A DNA stretch of 64,000 nt from Helianthus annuus (lineage: Eukaryota; Streptophyta; Magnoliopsida; Asterales; Asteraceae), in contig NC_035435.2 in the NCBI RefSeq assembly GCF_002127325.2, positions 10,375,543 through 10,439,542 of the forward strand, written 5' to 3'. Position numbers and translations under genes: made by a program. The notes beneath the pieces were generated by a model. It was not told where the DNA came from. It was given only the letters and a program-made list of their open reading frames with translations, and searched no databases. Below are positions 19,782-32,509 of the stretch, in pieces; within the stretch, counting starts at the first letter, position 1; each line of letters opens with the position of its first letter.

Positions 19782-21914
19782 TAGGATAAGGATCATGAGT
19801 GAACAACATCCCTATTTGTGAACCTTGTGAACCAATCTCAGCCATTCGTTTTATTACTTGAGAGTGAGGGAAAGATTGTAAATATACAATTTAATTTTTT
19901 ATGTTAAATTAGTTTCCATAAATCATTGGCAGTTACAATTCCTATTTGTTAGGAGATTTAATTAGATATTCTTTGATTATATTCAATTTCTATCATATTT
20001 TATTCATACAATTTCGAAATCAATCGCTGCGTATAATCAAATCACGACGTCGATCATGGAGGCTGCTCATAGTAGCAATTTTAATAGTCAAGACCCAATA
20101 CAAGAAGAGGATTTGAATCCAGTTTTTTACACAACCATGAATCGTCTAGGTTTAGTATTTTTATTTGGTTTTGTTCGACAGTCTACGTAATCATCCAGGT
20201 TTTATTTTCATCCGTTTCTGTATTTCAATAGTCCAGATCTTTGTGACCAGTTTCCGGATTCATGGCATTCAACGATTTTCATTCGTTTTTTTATTTATGT
20301 TTTGATTGTTAATGTGTATTCAGTTTTTATACCATTCATGAATGAGATTTAGGATGACTTGTTTACAGATTACTGGAGTAAATGAATTTTTAAGGTTAAG
20401 ACAACAGTTGCATGTACTCATATGTACTGATCGTTCCTGAGTTTTTTTAGGATGAAATGTTCACAGATGTATTTTATTAACGGAGTAAATATGATATCGG
20501 TGAGATATGGGTAATTTGATTAGATGTATTTGTTCACAGATGTATTTTGATTAACGGATGTATTTGATGGTTCCTGATTTTTTTTTAGATTGAATTGTTC
20601 ATAGATGTACTTGATTAACTGAGTTTTAAGAATGACTTGTTCACAAATGAATTTTAAAGGTTAAGACAACTGATGCATGTACACATATGTACTCATCGTT
20701 CCTGATTTTTTTAGAATGACTTGTTCACAGATGTATTTTATTAACGGAGTATTTTTTATGTTAAGTTAACAGTCGCATGTACACATATGTACTGATCGTT
20801 TCCTTTCCTGAGTATTTTAGAATGACTTGTTTCACACATGTGAGTAATTTACGTTAAGCTAATAGTTGCAAGTACGCATATGTTCTGGACATTCCTGTAA
20901 CTTCATATCTTACTAAAAGCATGTAATTTTTATTTGTTGCCAGATTTTTTTGTATGATACACTAATTTGTATAAGAAAATTCCTCAACTTTAGTTACTTA
21001 TACTTACTTGTTCTATTAATGATCAGAGTCAGTTGCTAGCAACGTATACGAAACACCTAACTGCAGTAGGTATTGGACGCCATTTGTTACGCCTGGTTTC
21101 AAACCCTTTTTCAATGCGAGATTTAGTTCGATGGAAGCTGCAATTGCAAAAATTATTGCCCACACTGAACCAGACGAGATCTCGTGCACGGCACCAAAGA
21201 AAATACATAACAAGGGTTGTGGGAAGCACAAAAGACGGATTGGTCCACGTGAAAAAGCAATAAAAGTTGTCAAGAAGCCACGAAGGAAATGTAATTATTG
21301 TGGAAAACAGAAAACACGATAAAAGGAATTGCCCTTTAAAAAAGGGAAGCCAACTAAGGATGACTCATCTACAGACGAGGACGATGAGGAAGACGAAGAT
21401 GAGGAAGACATGGAGATAGAATCGGATGAATCGGATAGGGGCAATGCCAGCGATTATTAGTATATTCATCTAAAGAAACTACCTTTTTAAGCTTCTTTTT
21501 CGTTAACTAGGACGATTTTAAACACTTACATTGGTGATTGTTTTACATTATTTTCTACTATTTATGCTTTTTCTAACTACATCTGTAACAACTCCTATTA
21601 CTTCAGCGTTTTTACGAATAAATACCATGTGAACTTAAAGCAACAGACTTCATTTGATACATAAGTGTTTTAGATAAACAGTACTTCATTGACGAATGAT
21701 ACGGTTACTTAACCAATGAATTACACCAATGTACACATGTTACTATATATAAGTACTTACACAAAAATACACTAGTGTTTTACATATGTTACATATATGT
21801 ACTTAACTCGTATACAGTTGTTACACACATGTACACCAGCAACCCTTATGTCTAGTTATCATCAAACTAACTGTACAAACTACATCTGTAAGCCCCAAAA
21901 CGTACATGTGTGTA
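19782..21914. mobile_element. FAR1/MULE-like element, right inverted copy
   Basis: This is the mirror copy of 17601-19733. It is interrupted at 21915-21919 by the family B retroelement (TATTC duplication), and its distal part continues at 33201-33483. Its outer end, the counterpart of 16067-17280, is missing; a family A fragment abuts at 33484. Confidence 0.75.
20056..21460 (+). pseudogene. FAR1/MULE-like protein remnant, right copy
   Basis: Exon 1 starts ATG at 20056 (MEAAHSSNFNSQ). The last exon, from about 21027, gives LLATYTKHL, then in another frame MEAAIAKIIAHTEPDEIS, KKIHNKGCGKHKRRIGPREK and KKPRRKCNYCGKQ. The knuckle is cut by the same one-base frameshift as in the left copy, and the acidic tail follows in the other frame. 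This shared lesion means the ancestor was already broken before the inverted pair formed. Confidence 0.65.
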
Positions 21915-21919
21915 TATTC

Positions 21920-22609
21920 CGTAGGTCCCTCGTGGAGGATGAGGTTAAACCTTAACCTTGTTATAATAACACACTAGCGAGTGCGGAATCCAAGCTAGAG
22001 TGCAACCGAGTTGAGACAAGCATAAACACAAAACACACAAGGTTCACCGATTAACACCACTGTATTAATACGTATGAAAGGTTCCGGTTACAAGCACAAT
22101 GTTTACAAATCAGTTTTGTAAACTCTCTCTAAGTGTGTGTGTGTTCCTGGACAGAATGCTCTCAATCTCTTTCTATCTGTGTGTGTATCTGTCTAACTAA
22201 AATGAACACACTGCATGGGTATTTATACCCATACACAGCAGGTCTGTTCCGAAGGATCCGATAGATGTCTCGAAGGATCATCTATCGATGTTGAACCTGT
22301 CGAAGGATCAGGAATGCTGATCGAAAGATCATCTTTCGATCAGACTTCCATCGAAGGGTTCACAGTGACCTTGAAGGGTGATCTATCGAGGTCTATCCAT
22401 CGAAGGTTCAACATTCGAGCTCATCGAAGGATCTAAACTATCCTTCGATGAGACATCCTTCGAACCAGACATGTTACATACATAAACTAACTGTTTGGCC
22501 AAGTCAAACCAGGAGGATGGTTGACTTGGTCAAACTTACATGATAAACAAGAACATCGTTTTACATCGAGACTGAATACAAACAAAGTACAGACATAAGT
22601 GCACCAACA
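21920..22609 (-). repeat. 3' LTR of family B element
   Basis: It starts CGTAGG, where the other LTR has TGTAGG, and ends CCAACA. It is packed with TCGAAGGATC and ATCTATCGA units at 22250-22460, including a perfect 23-nt palindrome at 22319-22341 that the other LTR lost through an 8-bp deletion. Confidence 0.93.
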
Positions 22610-24496
22610 AACTCCCCCTTGGCTGTAGCTTTGTCTCGATCTTCGATGGGTGCAAATTTGTCTCGATCTTGATCATCGTTGAACTTCATGTCTTCAAGAC
22701 TCTGATGTCCTTTTACGTCTTCAATGTCGGAGGATCTTCAAAGTCTTCACGTCTTGAAAGTAGAGAGTGTATCAACAAACTACCCGTATCGTGTAGGAAG
22801 TGTGTTGACAAACTCACCCTTAACATAAGCTCCCCCTTGAGTTATGCTCGTGAATGACTTGATCTTTATGAAGTGAGATCCTTGTGGTGTTGATGATGGT
22901 CAGCGGCTACTCGATCATCTTCATCTTTTGAGTGCCTTTACGTCGTGTCTTCATTCCGAAGCTTGTCATCGACCATGTTTTCCTAGCCTTTAGAATCTGC
23001 ACATGCAAGAAATCTAAACGCGTAATGAGAACAAGTGCTTGGAATTGTTAGCATAAACAAATGACACACGAATGACCATGTCACAATCAAACACCGTCCG
23101 ACAGTTTGAAAGTTTTATAAATTTCTCAATTTTAGATTTAACTTTCAAAACTTGCAAATTTCGACCGTTTATGAAGATTTAGTCAATTCGGTTTTCATTC
23201 AGGTTTCAGGTAACGAAGACTCGAGCTCCAACATAGTACGATCGAAAATAAAGTAGAAATAAAATCTTTTTGGCTTTTACAAAGTTTATATCAAAACACA
23301 CCTAAAATCTTTTTGGTATTTTTTGAATAAATTAAAAGACAACAATTTTAACATCCTTTGAGTGTTATCAAGCGACATCACCGCTAATGTCGTGCTGATA
23401 TGCACCAAACGACGAAACTGTTTAAAAGAAAACAATAAAAGTTAAGCAGTAAATAAATATATACATACATTCTTTTTGCGAGTTTCGAGGGTAAGAGAAT
23501 CATATCAGTGTACGGTCATGCCAAAACACTCTTGTTGTTCAGTTAGTTAACATTAAAATAAGCATCCTATAACAATTATCGGTATTGTTGTCCACTTAAG
23601 CTCAACTTATCAGATGTAATCATGGCGAGGGGATACGTTAAGGTATGATTTATACTTACCGACCGGTGTTCATCCACATCACGACACATTCCCGTATCAA
23701 GGTATGCACGAGGATTCGTCTTACCGGTGAGTAACTGATTATCATCTGTTTGACCGTATATGATGTGAGATTCTCACTTATTTTGATTTGAAAACAAGCC
23801 CTATGTGATATAATCACTTATTGATGAGGAACTTGATTTTCATATGCATGAGGGCATAGGAGCAAGTCCGTGAACAGGTCAGTACTTCCGTACAGCAGAG
23901 AGACGAACTTGACTCCCGGATAAATGTGATATTTTATCACTTATTTGTTTGGACATGTGATTGTTTATCACTTATTGAGGTCGAATGCAGTATGTAATAT
24001 GTACACGTATGTATAGTATCATGGAAGATCTAGACTTGCGTCCCCGTTATTTTTTCGGTAAAAGATACAACCATGATACCCAGATGATAAGCAGCATAAA
24101 GACCGAATATCTTAGAATCTCGGCAATCTATCAAACGAAATTTCGGTACTAAGACCATATGCCAATGAATGGTTCCCACCTGGTTTTCAGTCGATTTAAG
24201 TTTATATCACCCTGCACACTTTAAAATGATTGTGAGCCTACCGATACATCTTATATAGAGCTGCTTATCGTTTTTCATGTTAAGGTTTAAAGAGGTTTGG
24301 ATAGACCACTGATGTACTATCATTTTCTCTTTTGCTCGCCAGGAAACTCATTTTTGTTTTTCTATTGTTTTTGTGTTTTTGAAATTTTTCGATGTTTTTG
24401 GATTTTCCGATTTTGGATTTACTCCCCCTAAAATCAATAAACTAAGATAAATTTAAAACACAAAGATATTTACAAAAATGATTTTCCGATGTTGGT
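22610..24496 (-). other. 3' noncoding region of family B with repeated purine tracts
   Basis: Almost 1.9 kb has no coding content. On the minus strand AAGGGGGAGTT adjoins the LTR (22610-22620), and further tracts occur at about 22807-22842. Small palindromes (GTGATATAATCAC, GTGAGATTCTCAC, GTGATTGTTTATCAC) cluster at 23765-23975. The segment 24020-24165 is nearly identical to family A 6812-6950. Confidence 0.8.
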
Positions 24497-26995
24497 TTAC
24501 TCTTGCTTGACCTTAATGCCGTTTACCAATAATAAAAAGTCAAATCTAGATTTGTCAAAAGCTTTGGTAAAAAGGTCGGCACGTTGGTCATCGGTGTGGA
24601 CCTTAACAACATCGATTAGCCTTTTCTCAAAGCAATCATGTATGAAGTGATACTTAATTTCGATGTGTTTGGTCTTTGAGTGCTGCACAGGATTTCTAGT
24701 GATCTGTAATGCAGCAGAATTATCAACGTAAATAGGAGTAGTTAGGAATTCAAAACCGTAGTCCCGCAATTGTTGTTGGATCCAAAGAACTTGGGAGCAA
24801 CAACTTGAGGCAGCAATGTATTCAGCTTCGCATGTTGATGTAGCGACGCACGTCTGCTTCTTACACTGCCATGTGACTAGGCGATTTCCTAAAAACTGAC
24901 ATCCAGCCGTTGTGGATTTGCCGTCGATTTTGCATCCGCCATGATCAGAATCACTGAATGCGACTAAGTCAAAGTTATTATCCCTAGGGTACCATAGACC
25001 GGTGTCAGGATAACCCTTCAAATAACGAAAAATCCTTTTTACAGCTGCAAGATGTGAGGCCTTCGGGTTGACTTGATATCTGGCAAGCAGGCACGTTGGG
25101 TACATTATGTCTGGCCTTGATGCTGTGAGGTACATAAGAGATCCGATCATTGCGCGGTAGTATGAGGGGCTAACAGCTTCACCCTTCAAGTCTGGAGTAA
25201 TTCCGTGATTTTGTGGCAGTGGGGTACCAATGGGCGTTGCATCAGACATCTGGAACCAGCTCAAGATGTCACCAACATATTTAGTCTGATGGATGAATAT
25301 CCCAGACTCAGTTTGTTGCACTTGTAGGCCCAAGAAGAAGGTCATTTCCCCCATAGCACTCATCTCGAATTTATCCTGCATAATGCGCTCGAAATTCCTA
25401 CACAAAACATCATTAGTAGAACCAAAAATAATACCATCAACGTATACCTGTACCAGAAGAAGATCTCCATTTTGTTCTTTGATGAAGAGAGTACAATCGA
25501 TAAGACCTCTTCGAAAACCGTTCTCCAGCAGATAGGTAGATAAGGTTGCATACCAAGCTCGTGGCGCTTGATGAAGACCATAGAGAGCTTTGTTGAGCAA
25601 CCAAACCCGATCGGGATGGATAGGATCTTCAAAACCTGGAGGCTGTTCGACATATACCTCTTCTTCAACCACACCATGTAAAAATGCACTTTTGACGTCC
25701 ATCTGGTAGACCTTGAATCCTTTGAATGAGGCATATGCCAGAAAGATCCGAATGGCTTCCAGACGTGCAACAGGTGCATAGACTTCGTTGTAGTCGATTC
25801 CCTCTATCTGTCGAAAACCTTGAACAACTAAACGTGCTTTGTTTCGAATAACCACTCCACGGTCGTCTTTCTTGCATTTGAAGACCCATCGAGTGCCGAT
25901 TTTCTTGTAGTTCTCAGGTCTTTCAACAAGCTTCCAAACACCAAGCTTTTGAAATTGCTGCAATTCTTCCTGCATGGCTTCAACCCAAGCACTGTCTTTC
26001 AACGCTTCTTTCCACGATTTTGGTTCTTCTTGTGACACGTAACACGCGAAGGACCAGACATTTTGTTGATCAGATTCTCTTATAGCTGAATACAAACCAG
26101 CATTCCGGTTGTTTCTCAGCTGATTACGCGTCTGCACACCGCGATGGACATCTCCTATAATATTCTGCTGGGGGTGGGTATCATGAATCCTCATTTCAGG
26201 ATTTTCTGGCACACGTGCATTGATACCCAAATTGGTAAGATTAAGATCAACAACCAACTCCACACCAGGAATGTGTGTAGAGGTGGATGCATTCCCTTCA
26301 GCAGTGTCTACATTCTGCATATGAGGCGTATCAACAGAGGCACCTTGAACAGGAGCAACTGGAGCCGAAGATCCTTCAGCTGCATCATGATATTCATCAT
26401 CTTCAGAAGATTCATTATAATCAGCAGCATCTTCATAAACCTCATTTTGAACCATATTGTTGACAGACGAAGAAGCTTGTGGGTCAACAACAATAGGTCT
26501 AACCAAAGGCGAGACAGCAGCGTTGTCACTTTCCAACAACATCCTAGCCGCTGCTGACTCTTCGTCAAAGGTTGGCAGATTGAAGGATTCAAATAGTCCA
26601 TCATAATCGAACATCCACGGATCACCCGGAGCCCTAACAAGACTTGTATACCTTTGAACCCTCACTTCACTCCATAGCTCAATCTTTTTGGTAGCCAGAT
26701 TCCAAACACGAAAATTCGGAGTAGCATATCCAAGGAAGAAACCCTCGATAGCTCTTGCTCCAAACTTTCCATCCGGCTCAATCATAGTACATGGAGCACC
26801 AAACGGTTCTAGGTAAGAAAGATCCGGTTTCCTTTTCTGAAGGAGTTCGAAGCAAGTCTTGCCATGTCTCTTTACTGTAAGAACTCTGTTTAACGTGTAG
26901 CATGCAGCCGATACAGCCTCCCCCCAGAATTGAATAGGGAGTTCCGACTCTACTAACATTGTTCTTGCAGTTTCTATAATCGTTCGATTCTTCCT
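24497..26995 (-). pseudogene. Family B integrase tail, reverse transcriptase and RNase H
   Basis: The 820-residue frame begins just after the nonsense codon at the integrase catalytic Glu ([18 protein letters not shown]). It contains the GFFLGYA segment, a long acidic linker with [15 protein letters not shown], and RT ([63 protein letters not shown]). The catalytic motif is YVDG (codon 25433-25435), with Gly in place of the second Asp. The thumb and RNase H ([37 protein letters not shown]) follow to the end. RT activity is not expected. Confidence 0.9.
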
Positions 26996-27943
26996 CTATG
27001 CGACACCATTTTGTTGTGGAGTATAACGAGAACTGTACTCATGAAGAATGCCTTTAGAAGTACAAAACTCATCCATAACTTGATTCTTGAATTCGGTTCC
27101 ATTGTCGCTTCGGATCCTCTTCACTTTCAATGAATAGAGATTCTCCAACATTGTAAGAAGATCCTTGAGGATACCAGGAGTTTGACTCTTGTGTGCCATG
27201 AAGGATACCCAAGAAAATCTAGAATAATCATCAGTAAAAACTAGACAATAAGCATCTCCGAATGTTGTCTTGTGCTTCATAGGTCCAAAAAGATCCATAT
27301 GAAGACGTTCGAGAGGCATGCTGACAGTGCTGATTTTCTTCAAAGGGTGAGACTTCTTTGTTTGCTTCCCCTTTTGGCACGAGACGCAGATATCTTGTAA
27401 ATGAAAACTTCTCACATGCACACCATTCACAAGATTATTTTTCACCAAATGGTTCATCTTTCTCAAGTGAATGTGTCCCATTCTTCTGTGCGAAGATATA
27501 GACTCCTTTTCCGTGGCTTTCGAGACAAAGCAAGTGACTTGTGCAGATGTTGTAATCGCTTGGCTCATGTCGAGAATATAAAGATCATTAACTCTCGGAG
27601 CCGATAAGAGAATCCATTCTTGTGGAATTTTGAATCCAGGTTTCAGCACATAGCAGCCGGCATCATCAAAATGCACTGAGAATTTTTTATCGCAGATTTG
27701 CGACACACTGAGAAGATTATGATCAATTTGCTTAACATAATTGATCTTATCGAAGCACACCATACCATTGGAGATACTTCCCTCTCCAGTGATGAATCCG
27801 CCTTTGTCTCCCGCAAAAGCAACATACCCTCCTCTAATGTTTCTCACGTCGTATAGGAGCCGTAAGTCGCCAGTCATGTGCCTGGATGCTCCACTATCAA
27901 CAATCCAGTGACTGCTAATAGTTCCTCCTAGAACATCCTGCAC
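26996..27943 (-). pseudogene. Family B protease and integrase core
   Basis: The frame shows the Copia protease site HWIVDSGASRHMTGD near its start, a GAG-pre-integrase region (HRRMGHIHLRKMNHLVKNNL, CVSCQKGK) and the integrase core with Asp in HMDLFGP and Asp in RSDNGTEF. The third acidic residue is lost: the codon in NGVA-x-RKNRT is TAG (26996-26998) instead of a Glu codon. Homology continues in the same frame past the stop. Confidence 0.9.
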
Positions 27944-27959
27944 ATGTCATTTAAAAACA

Positions 27960-30900
27960 TCAGTTGAGAATGGGGACCCAAGCCTTAGTGGTCTTGGGTC
28001 GTCCCTGAGCATCACGAAACGTGATATCAATCTGTTGATGGTTTTCAAGAACAACTGCTCCCCCTGAATTGTCACCCGCCTTAGGTAACCAAGTTCGTTT
28101 TTGCCTACCAGTTTTTGAAGATTCTGGTTTTACAGGTTGTGACACACTTGGTTCCCTTTGAACTGTTTTAACTTCAGATTTTAAAGCTTTTTCAACAGTT
28201 TTCATGTTCTTACGTCGTTGTTTAGTTTCTTGTTCTTTTACAGTTCGTTTATCATGTTTAGGTGAAACTGACCGACGTTGAAGATGAACTGTTTCAGGTG
28301 GAGCTTTCTCAACAAATTTACTCTTTGGAGCATTTGGGCAGTTTTTGATGATGTGCCCAATTTCTCCACATTTAAAACATGTTCTCCTTTCAACAAATTT
28401 TGGAGAACTTGATTGACCACAAGATGTCGAACTCGTGGAACCCGAGGTACTAGCCTTTTCATCACACCCATTTGTGCGTTGAGTATAATTGTTATCACTG
28501 TTACGTTTTAAGATTGTGACTTGTTTTACAAAATCAGTGTTAGATTTGTTCTCAAAAGTTTCAATCTTATCAGTACCCTTGGATGACACGAACTTGACAT
28601 CTTTTGCTTTCTTTTGAAATCGAGCTCCTTTTGTTTCAGACTTCATCTGAGAGACTTTATGCTTTTGAGCTCGTTTGACTGGTTGTTTACCATTAGAAGC
28701 AGTAGGTTGTTGAGTGGTTGAAGATTTTTGATTACCAAACTGTTTTCTAATCTCAGCCTTAGGAATTGGATCACATTGTGTTACAACAATTCCCGGAAGT
28801 GTTTTTCCCAAAAATTTGTTTGTGTTGTCTTCAAAGACTTTGTCAATCAAAGATTTATTTACATTTTTAATTGGGAAAACATGATCTGAGTAGATTTTAT
28901 TATCTCCAACCAATGTATACAACACGTTACTGCTTTTAACAGTAGACACACATGTCTTATCAACTTTGACAGGATCAATCACTTGCTTCTTAACAGATGG
29001 GACATCAGGAGTATCAGGATCACAAAGAATGTGATTCTCTCGTGGAATAACTACTCCTTTCATCTTGTTAAGTGATTTATCCTGTTCACCTACATCCACT
29101 TCTGATTCATCATCCGATGTCTCATAGTCCTCGATAATTGGAGGACTTTGCTTCATGGATGATGAAGTTTCTTGTTCCTTAGAGGATGTGTTTGAAGAAT
29201 TGTCCGGTTTGAACCCTAGGCCAGCAGCAAATTCCTCAACATCAAGAGGCACACTGGGTTCATACCGAGGCATTTCCTCCTCATCAGGCATCTTGGTATA
29301 ATTGTTCATCAAGGGGGGCGGACATTTCTTATACCCTATGCCTTTCTGATTTCCCTTCGGTTGTTGAACATCGATGATGTGATCAAGCACAAATTGGGAG
29401 TTAGAATAACTTTCCAATTTTTGTTTGATCGCATCATGCTCGCATTGGGCAATGGCTAATTGTTTCTTAGTTTCTTCCACAATGTTAATGTATTCATTTA
29501 TACTTACTTGCTTGTGGTAAACTACTTTGTTAACCTCGGACACATTCTTCTTTAATGTTTCTATTACAGATTTAAATTCTTTTTCATTCCGAGTTAAAGC
29601 CATGTTTGCCTCTTTGCATTTCGACAGTTCAATAACTAAATTCTGATTATGACTATGAAGCTTTTCTGATTCAAGCTTCATATCAGCACATGATTTACAA
29701 ACACTAGGGGCAGGAGGTTCAGAATTTACCTGACTAGAAGAGGCTGAACCGTTTGCCATAAAGGCAGTTTGAAAAGAAAAAGCTCCATCTTCAGAAAATA
29801 ACTTCTCCATTTCCTTTGATGCAGTAGCCGCCTTCCTAATCAGAATTGATTTCTGACATTTAAGCTCATCAGCTTCATTCAGTAGATCTTGAATATCATC
29901 ACCTCCTTCCTCCTTCACATCAGACTCTGATTGATTATCCCCAGAAACAGAGCCTTCTTCATCAGAACTTCCAGAATAACCAGAACTGTCATCACTTCCA
30001 GAGGACTCTTCTTTATGAACATGCTCGATGATCTTTGCATAACAAGCTGTTCCACTTCTCTGAACATCTTCACCAAACTGCACTGACCAGTCACATCCCT
30101 CATCAGCTTGAACAGCCAAAGCCCGATTGGGATTTGAAGTTCCAGACTGGCCCTGATTGTTATTAACTGCCACCATCCTCCTTTCACGGTTTTCTTGTTG
30201 GGCATTCACATTTGTAGTACTCGTCTGGTTTCTGAAAGGGTTGTGATTGCCATGTTTTGTTGGTAGAGTGCACTCACGTTTGAAGTGCCCTTTATTACCA
30301 CAGTTGAAGCATGTAACGGCGTTGATATCAAACCCATACTTCGTATCTTTCTTTCCTTCCAACGAAGTTCTTCCAGTTCGAGCCATGAAATCTTTTGCCC
30401 TTCTCACTGCACTAGCAAAAGCCCATTTGATATCCATCAACTCCATTTCTTCCTTGTCGATCTGTTGATAATCTTCATTGGTCATGTTGATGTTTCCAAG
30501 CTGACCTGCTACCAAACCACAGTAAGCACTGACCATTGTATTGATAATTTCCATATGCTCCTTAGCAACTTCAATGCTGAGGTGTGAAAGGTTTGAATTA
30601 TCGACTCGGATTGTGTTAGGGTTTTGAGATTGAGGATTGTTTGTATAGTGAGCCTGCTGTTGTTGTTGTGGAGGTTGGACTTGTGGCTGTGTTGGGACGG
30701 GAATGTAAGACCTTGGATCAAAAGCCGGAGCAGCAGTTGATTGAGGAAACGGAAGAGAACTTGTGTTGGACACAAATGCAGTTTGCAGTTTAGGTTGCTG
30801 TTGCTGAGCTGCAGCGGATCTTGCTAAAGCATCGAAGCCTGGAAGGTACATTTCTGTATTCTGAGGAGCGGGAGCACGCTTTGCTTTCCTGATTTCTTCA

Positions 30901-30960
30901 TCATTTTTATGTTCCAGCTTCTGAATGAACTCATAGATGTTAACCGTGGTAGAGTTCCAG
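27960..30960 (-). pseudogene. Family B long Gag extension: two zinc knuckles around a coiled coil
   Basis: The frame is open for 963 residues from 30851. It holds a Gln/Pro-rich start, a helical segment (MDIKWAFASAVRRAKDFM), knuckle 1 CFNCGNKGHFKREC, an acidic Ser-rich stretch, a probable coiled coil (SEKLHSHNQNLVIELSKCKE to IAQCEHDAIKQKLE), a Ser/Lys-rich part, knuckle 2 CFKCGEIGHIIKNC and a basic tail. It joins the N-terminal Gag domain by a frameshift near 30960, and the protease frame lies in another frame after its TGA. The size is far above a typical Copia Gag. Confidence 0.85.
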
Positions 30961-31681
30961 TGTGCTTCAACAACTCAATAAAAGAACTCCATTTTGGAGG
31001 TAAAGCGTCAGCAAACCTATTCACCATGTCTTGTTGAGTAGATACAACCCCATAAGCACACATTTCACTAATCAGATGATAGAACCGTATTGTCATATCA
31101 TTTAGAGTTTTGTTTTCCAAAAACTGAAACGATTCAAACTCTTTCTTCAACAAATCATGGCGAGACTTTCGAGTAGCTGCATTGCCTTCTCCTCTAGCAA
31201 CTAAGGCATCCCACAATGTTTTCGTGGTCTTGCAGTAGGAGAACTGATGATAGATATCTTTGTTGAGTGCTTGTGTAAGTGTAGCAAAGGCCTTTTTCTC
31301 CAATTCATAAGCCTTCTTGTCATTTTCGAGCATGTTAGCATAACCTTCTGAAGTGGACGCTGCAACCTCAAGATTAGCATTGAATGCATTGATGAAACAC
31401 GTCCAAAGAGTGCTTTGCCCTTGAACATACGTATGGAAGCGGTTTTTCCATGATGGAAAGTCGTTCATATGGTTCAACTTCGGTGGACGGTTGTTGCTGC
31501 CCGTTTCGCTTTCACTAATCAAAAGATTTTGAATGCTTTGACTTTGATTGGATACCAAAGCCCATTGACTTGGACTGATTGATGGCGGTGGAAACATACT
31601 TTTCGCCCAAGCTGCAGCAGAGGTTAGCTCTTGACTAGATTGTGAGTCAATACTCCAGTCCCAAGGACTTGTACAACTCAT
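30961..31681 (-). pseudogene. Family B Gag N-terminal domain
   Basis: The likely start is the ATG at 31681 (MSCTSPWDWSIDSQ). The UBN2-type Gag domain follows: LNHMNDFPSWKNRFHTYV, LWTCFINAFNANLEV, TLWDALVARGEGN, RHDLLKKEFESFQFLEN, LNDMTIRFYHLISEM and FADALPPKWSSFIELLKHTG. It then leaves frame; the following sequence continues in the 27960-30851 frame. Confidence 0.85.
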
Positions 31682-32495
31682 TTTGATGAAATACAAATAG
31701 AAGACCTACACAAACACAAACTGTTAAAGTTCAAACAGACACGAATTGAAAGATACTGACTTATTCGAAAGATCAAGACTTGTTCGGAGGATCAACAGTG
31801 TTCGAAAGACCACTGTTGAGTTTCGAACAAAGACTTCGAAAGATTCACAAATGACAGATCCTTATCTTTCGAGCAATTATTTCGAAAGATTCACAATGAA
31901 AGATCCTTATCTTTCGAATACTGATCTCGAAAGATTCACAATGAAAGATCCTTATCTTTCGAAATAAATATCCTTATCTTTCGAACAGCTATCCTTCGAA
32001 TAGATTCCTAGATCGAAGGATAAGACTCTGACTTCGAAGGATGGGTAGAAAGATGTATATCTATCGAAGCTTCCTTGATCGAAAGATGATCTTTCGATAT
32101 CGAAAGATATCCTTCGATTGCTTCTGACACAACTGACAAAAAGGTGACAGGTTGGTGAGAAAGGTGATTGGTTGGTGAACCAACTTTCGGCAGAAAGTAT
32201 GTTATGACCTCAACTTTTCACCAACTTAGATTTTCAAACAAAATATGCCCAAAATGGCAAACCTTATCCAAAAAGTCCAGTCACCGGAACACACCGGAAT
32301 TTGGCCGGAAATCACCAAATTTTGTAAAAACAAGTTGTAAGTTACCCAACCCGCTTTTAAACACTCCCGGTTGGTTTAGAACATGTTCTTATGCCAAGAA
32401 ATCCAAGAAAAACACTAAAAACGCGAGCTAAACCAAGTGTCCAAACACACCAAGACTTGAACAAAAACCCGGTTTTAACAAGGTAAAGAGCCACG
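31682..32495 (-). repeat. Family B leader with TTCGAAAGAT motif array
   Basis: From about 31746 to 32125 the motif (T)TCGAAAGATC or TTCGAAGGAT recurs roughly every 15-30 bp, often with TCCTTATC between copies. The LTRs of the same element carry the related TCGAAGGATC. The rest (32126-32495) has no repeat or gene that I can support. Confidence 0.85.
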
Positions 32496-32508
32496 GCTCT
32501 GATACCAC
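32496..32508 (-). promoter_or_regulatory. Primer binding site of family B
   Basis: GCTCTGATACCAC on the plus strand is the complement of the Met-tRNA site GTGGTATCAGAGC. It lies one base from the LTR. Confidence 0.92.
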
Positions 32509-32509
32509 T

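Noticed and set aside
27943..27962. Possible programmed frameshift between Gag and protease in family B
   Set aside because: In family A the frame change lies elsewhere (11396-11433), so the site is not conserved and ordinary mutation is simpler.
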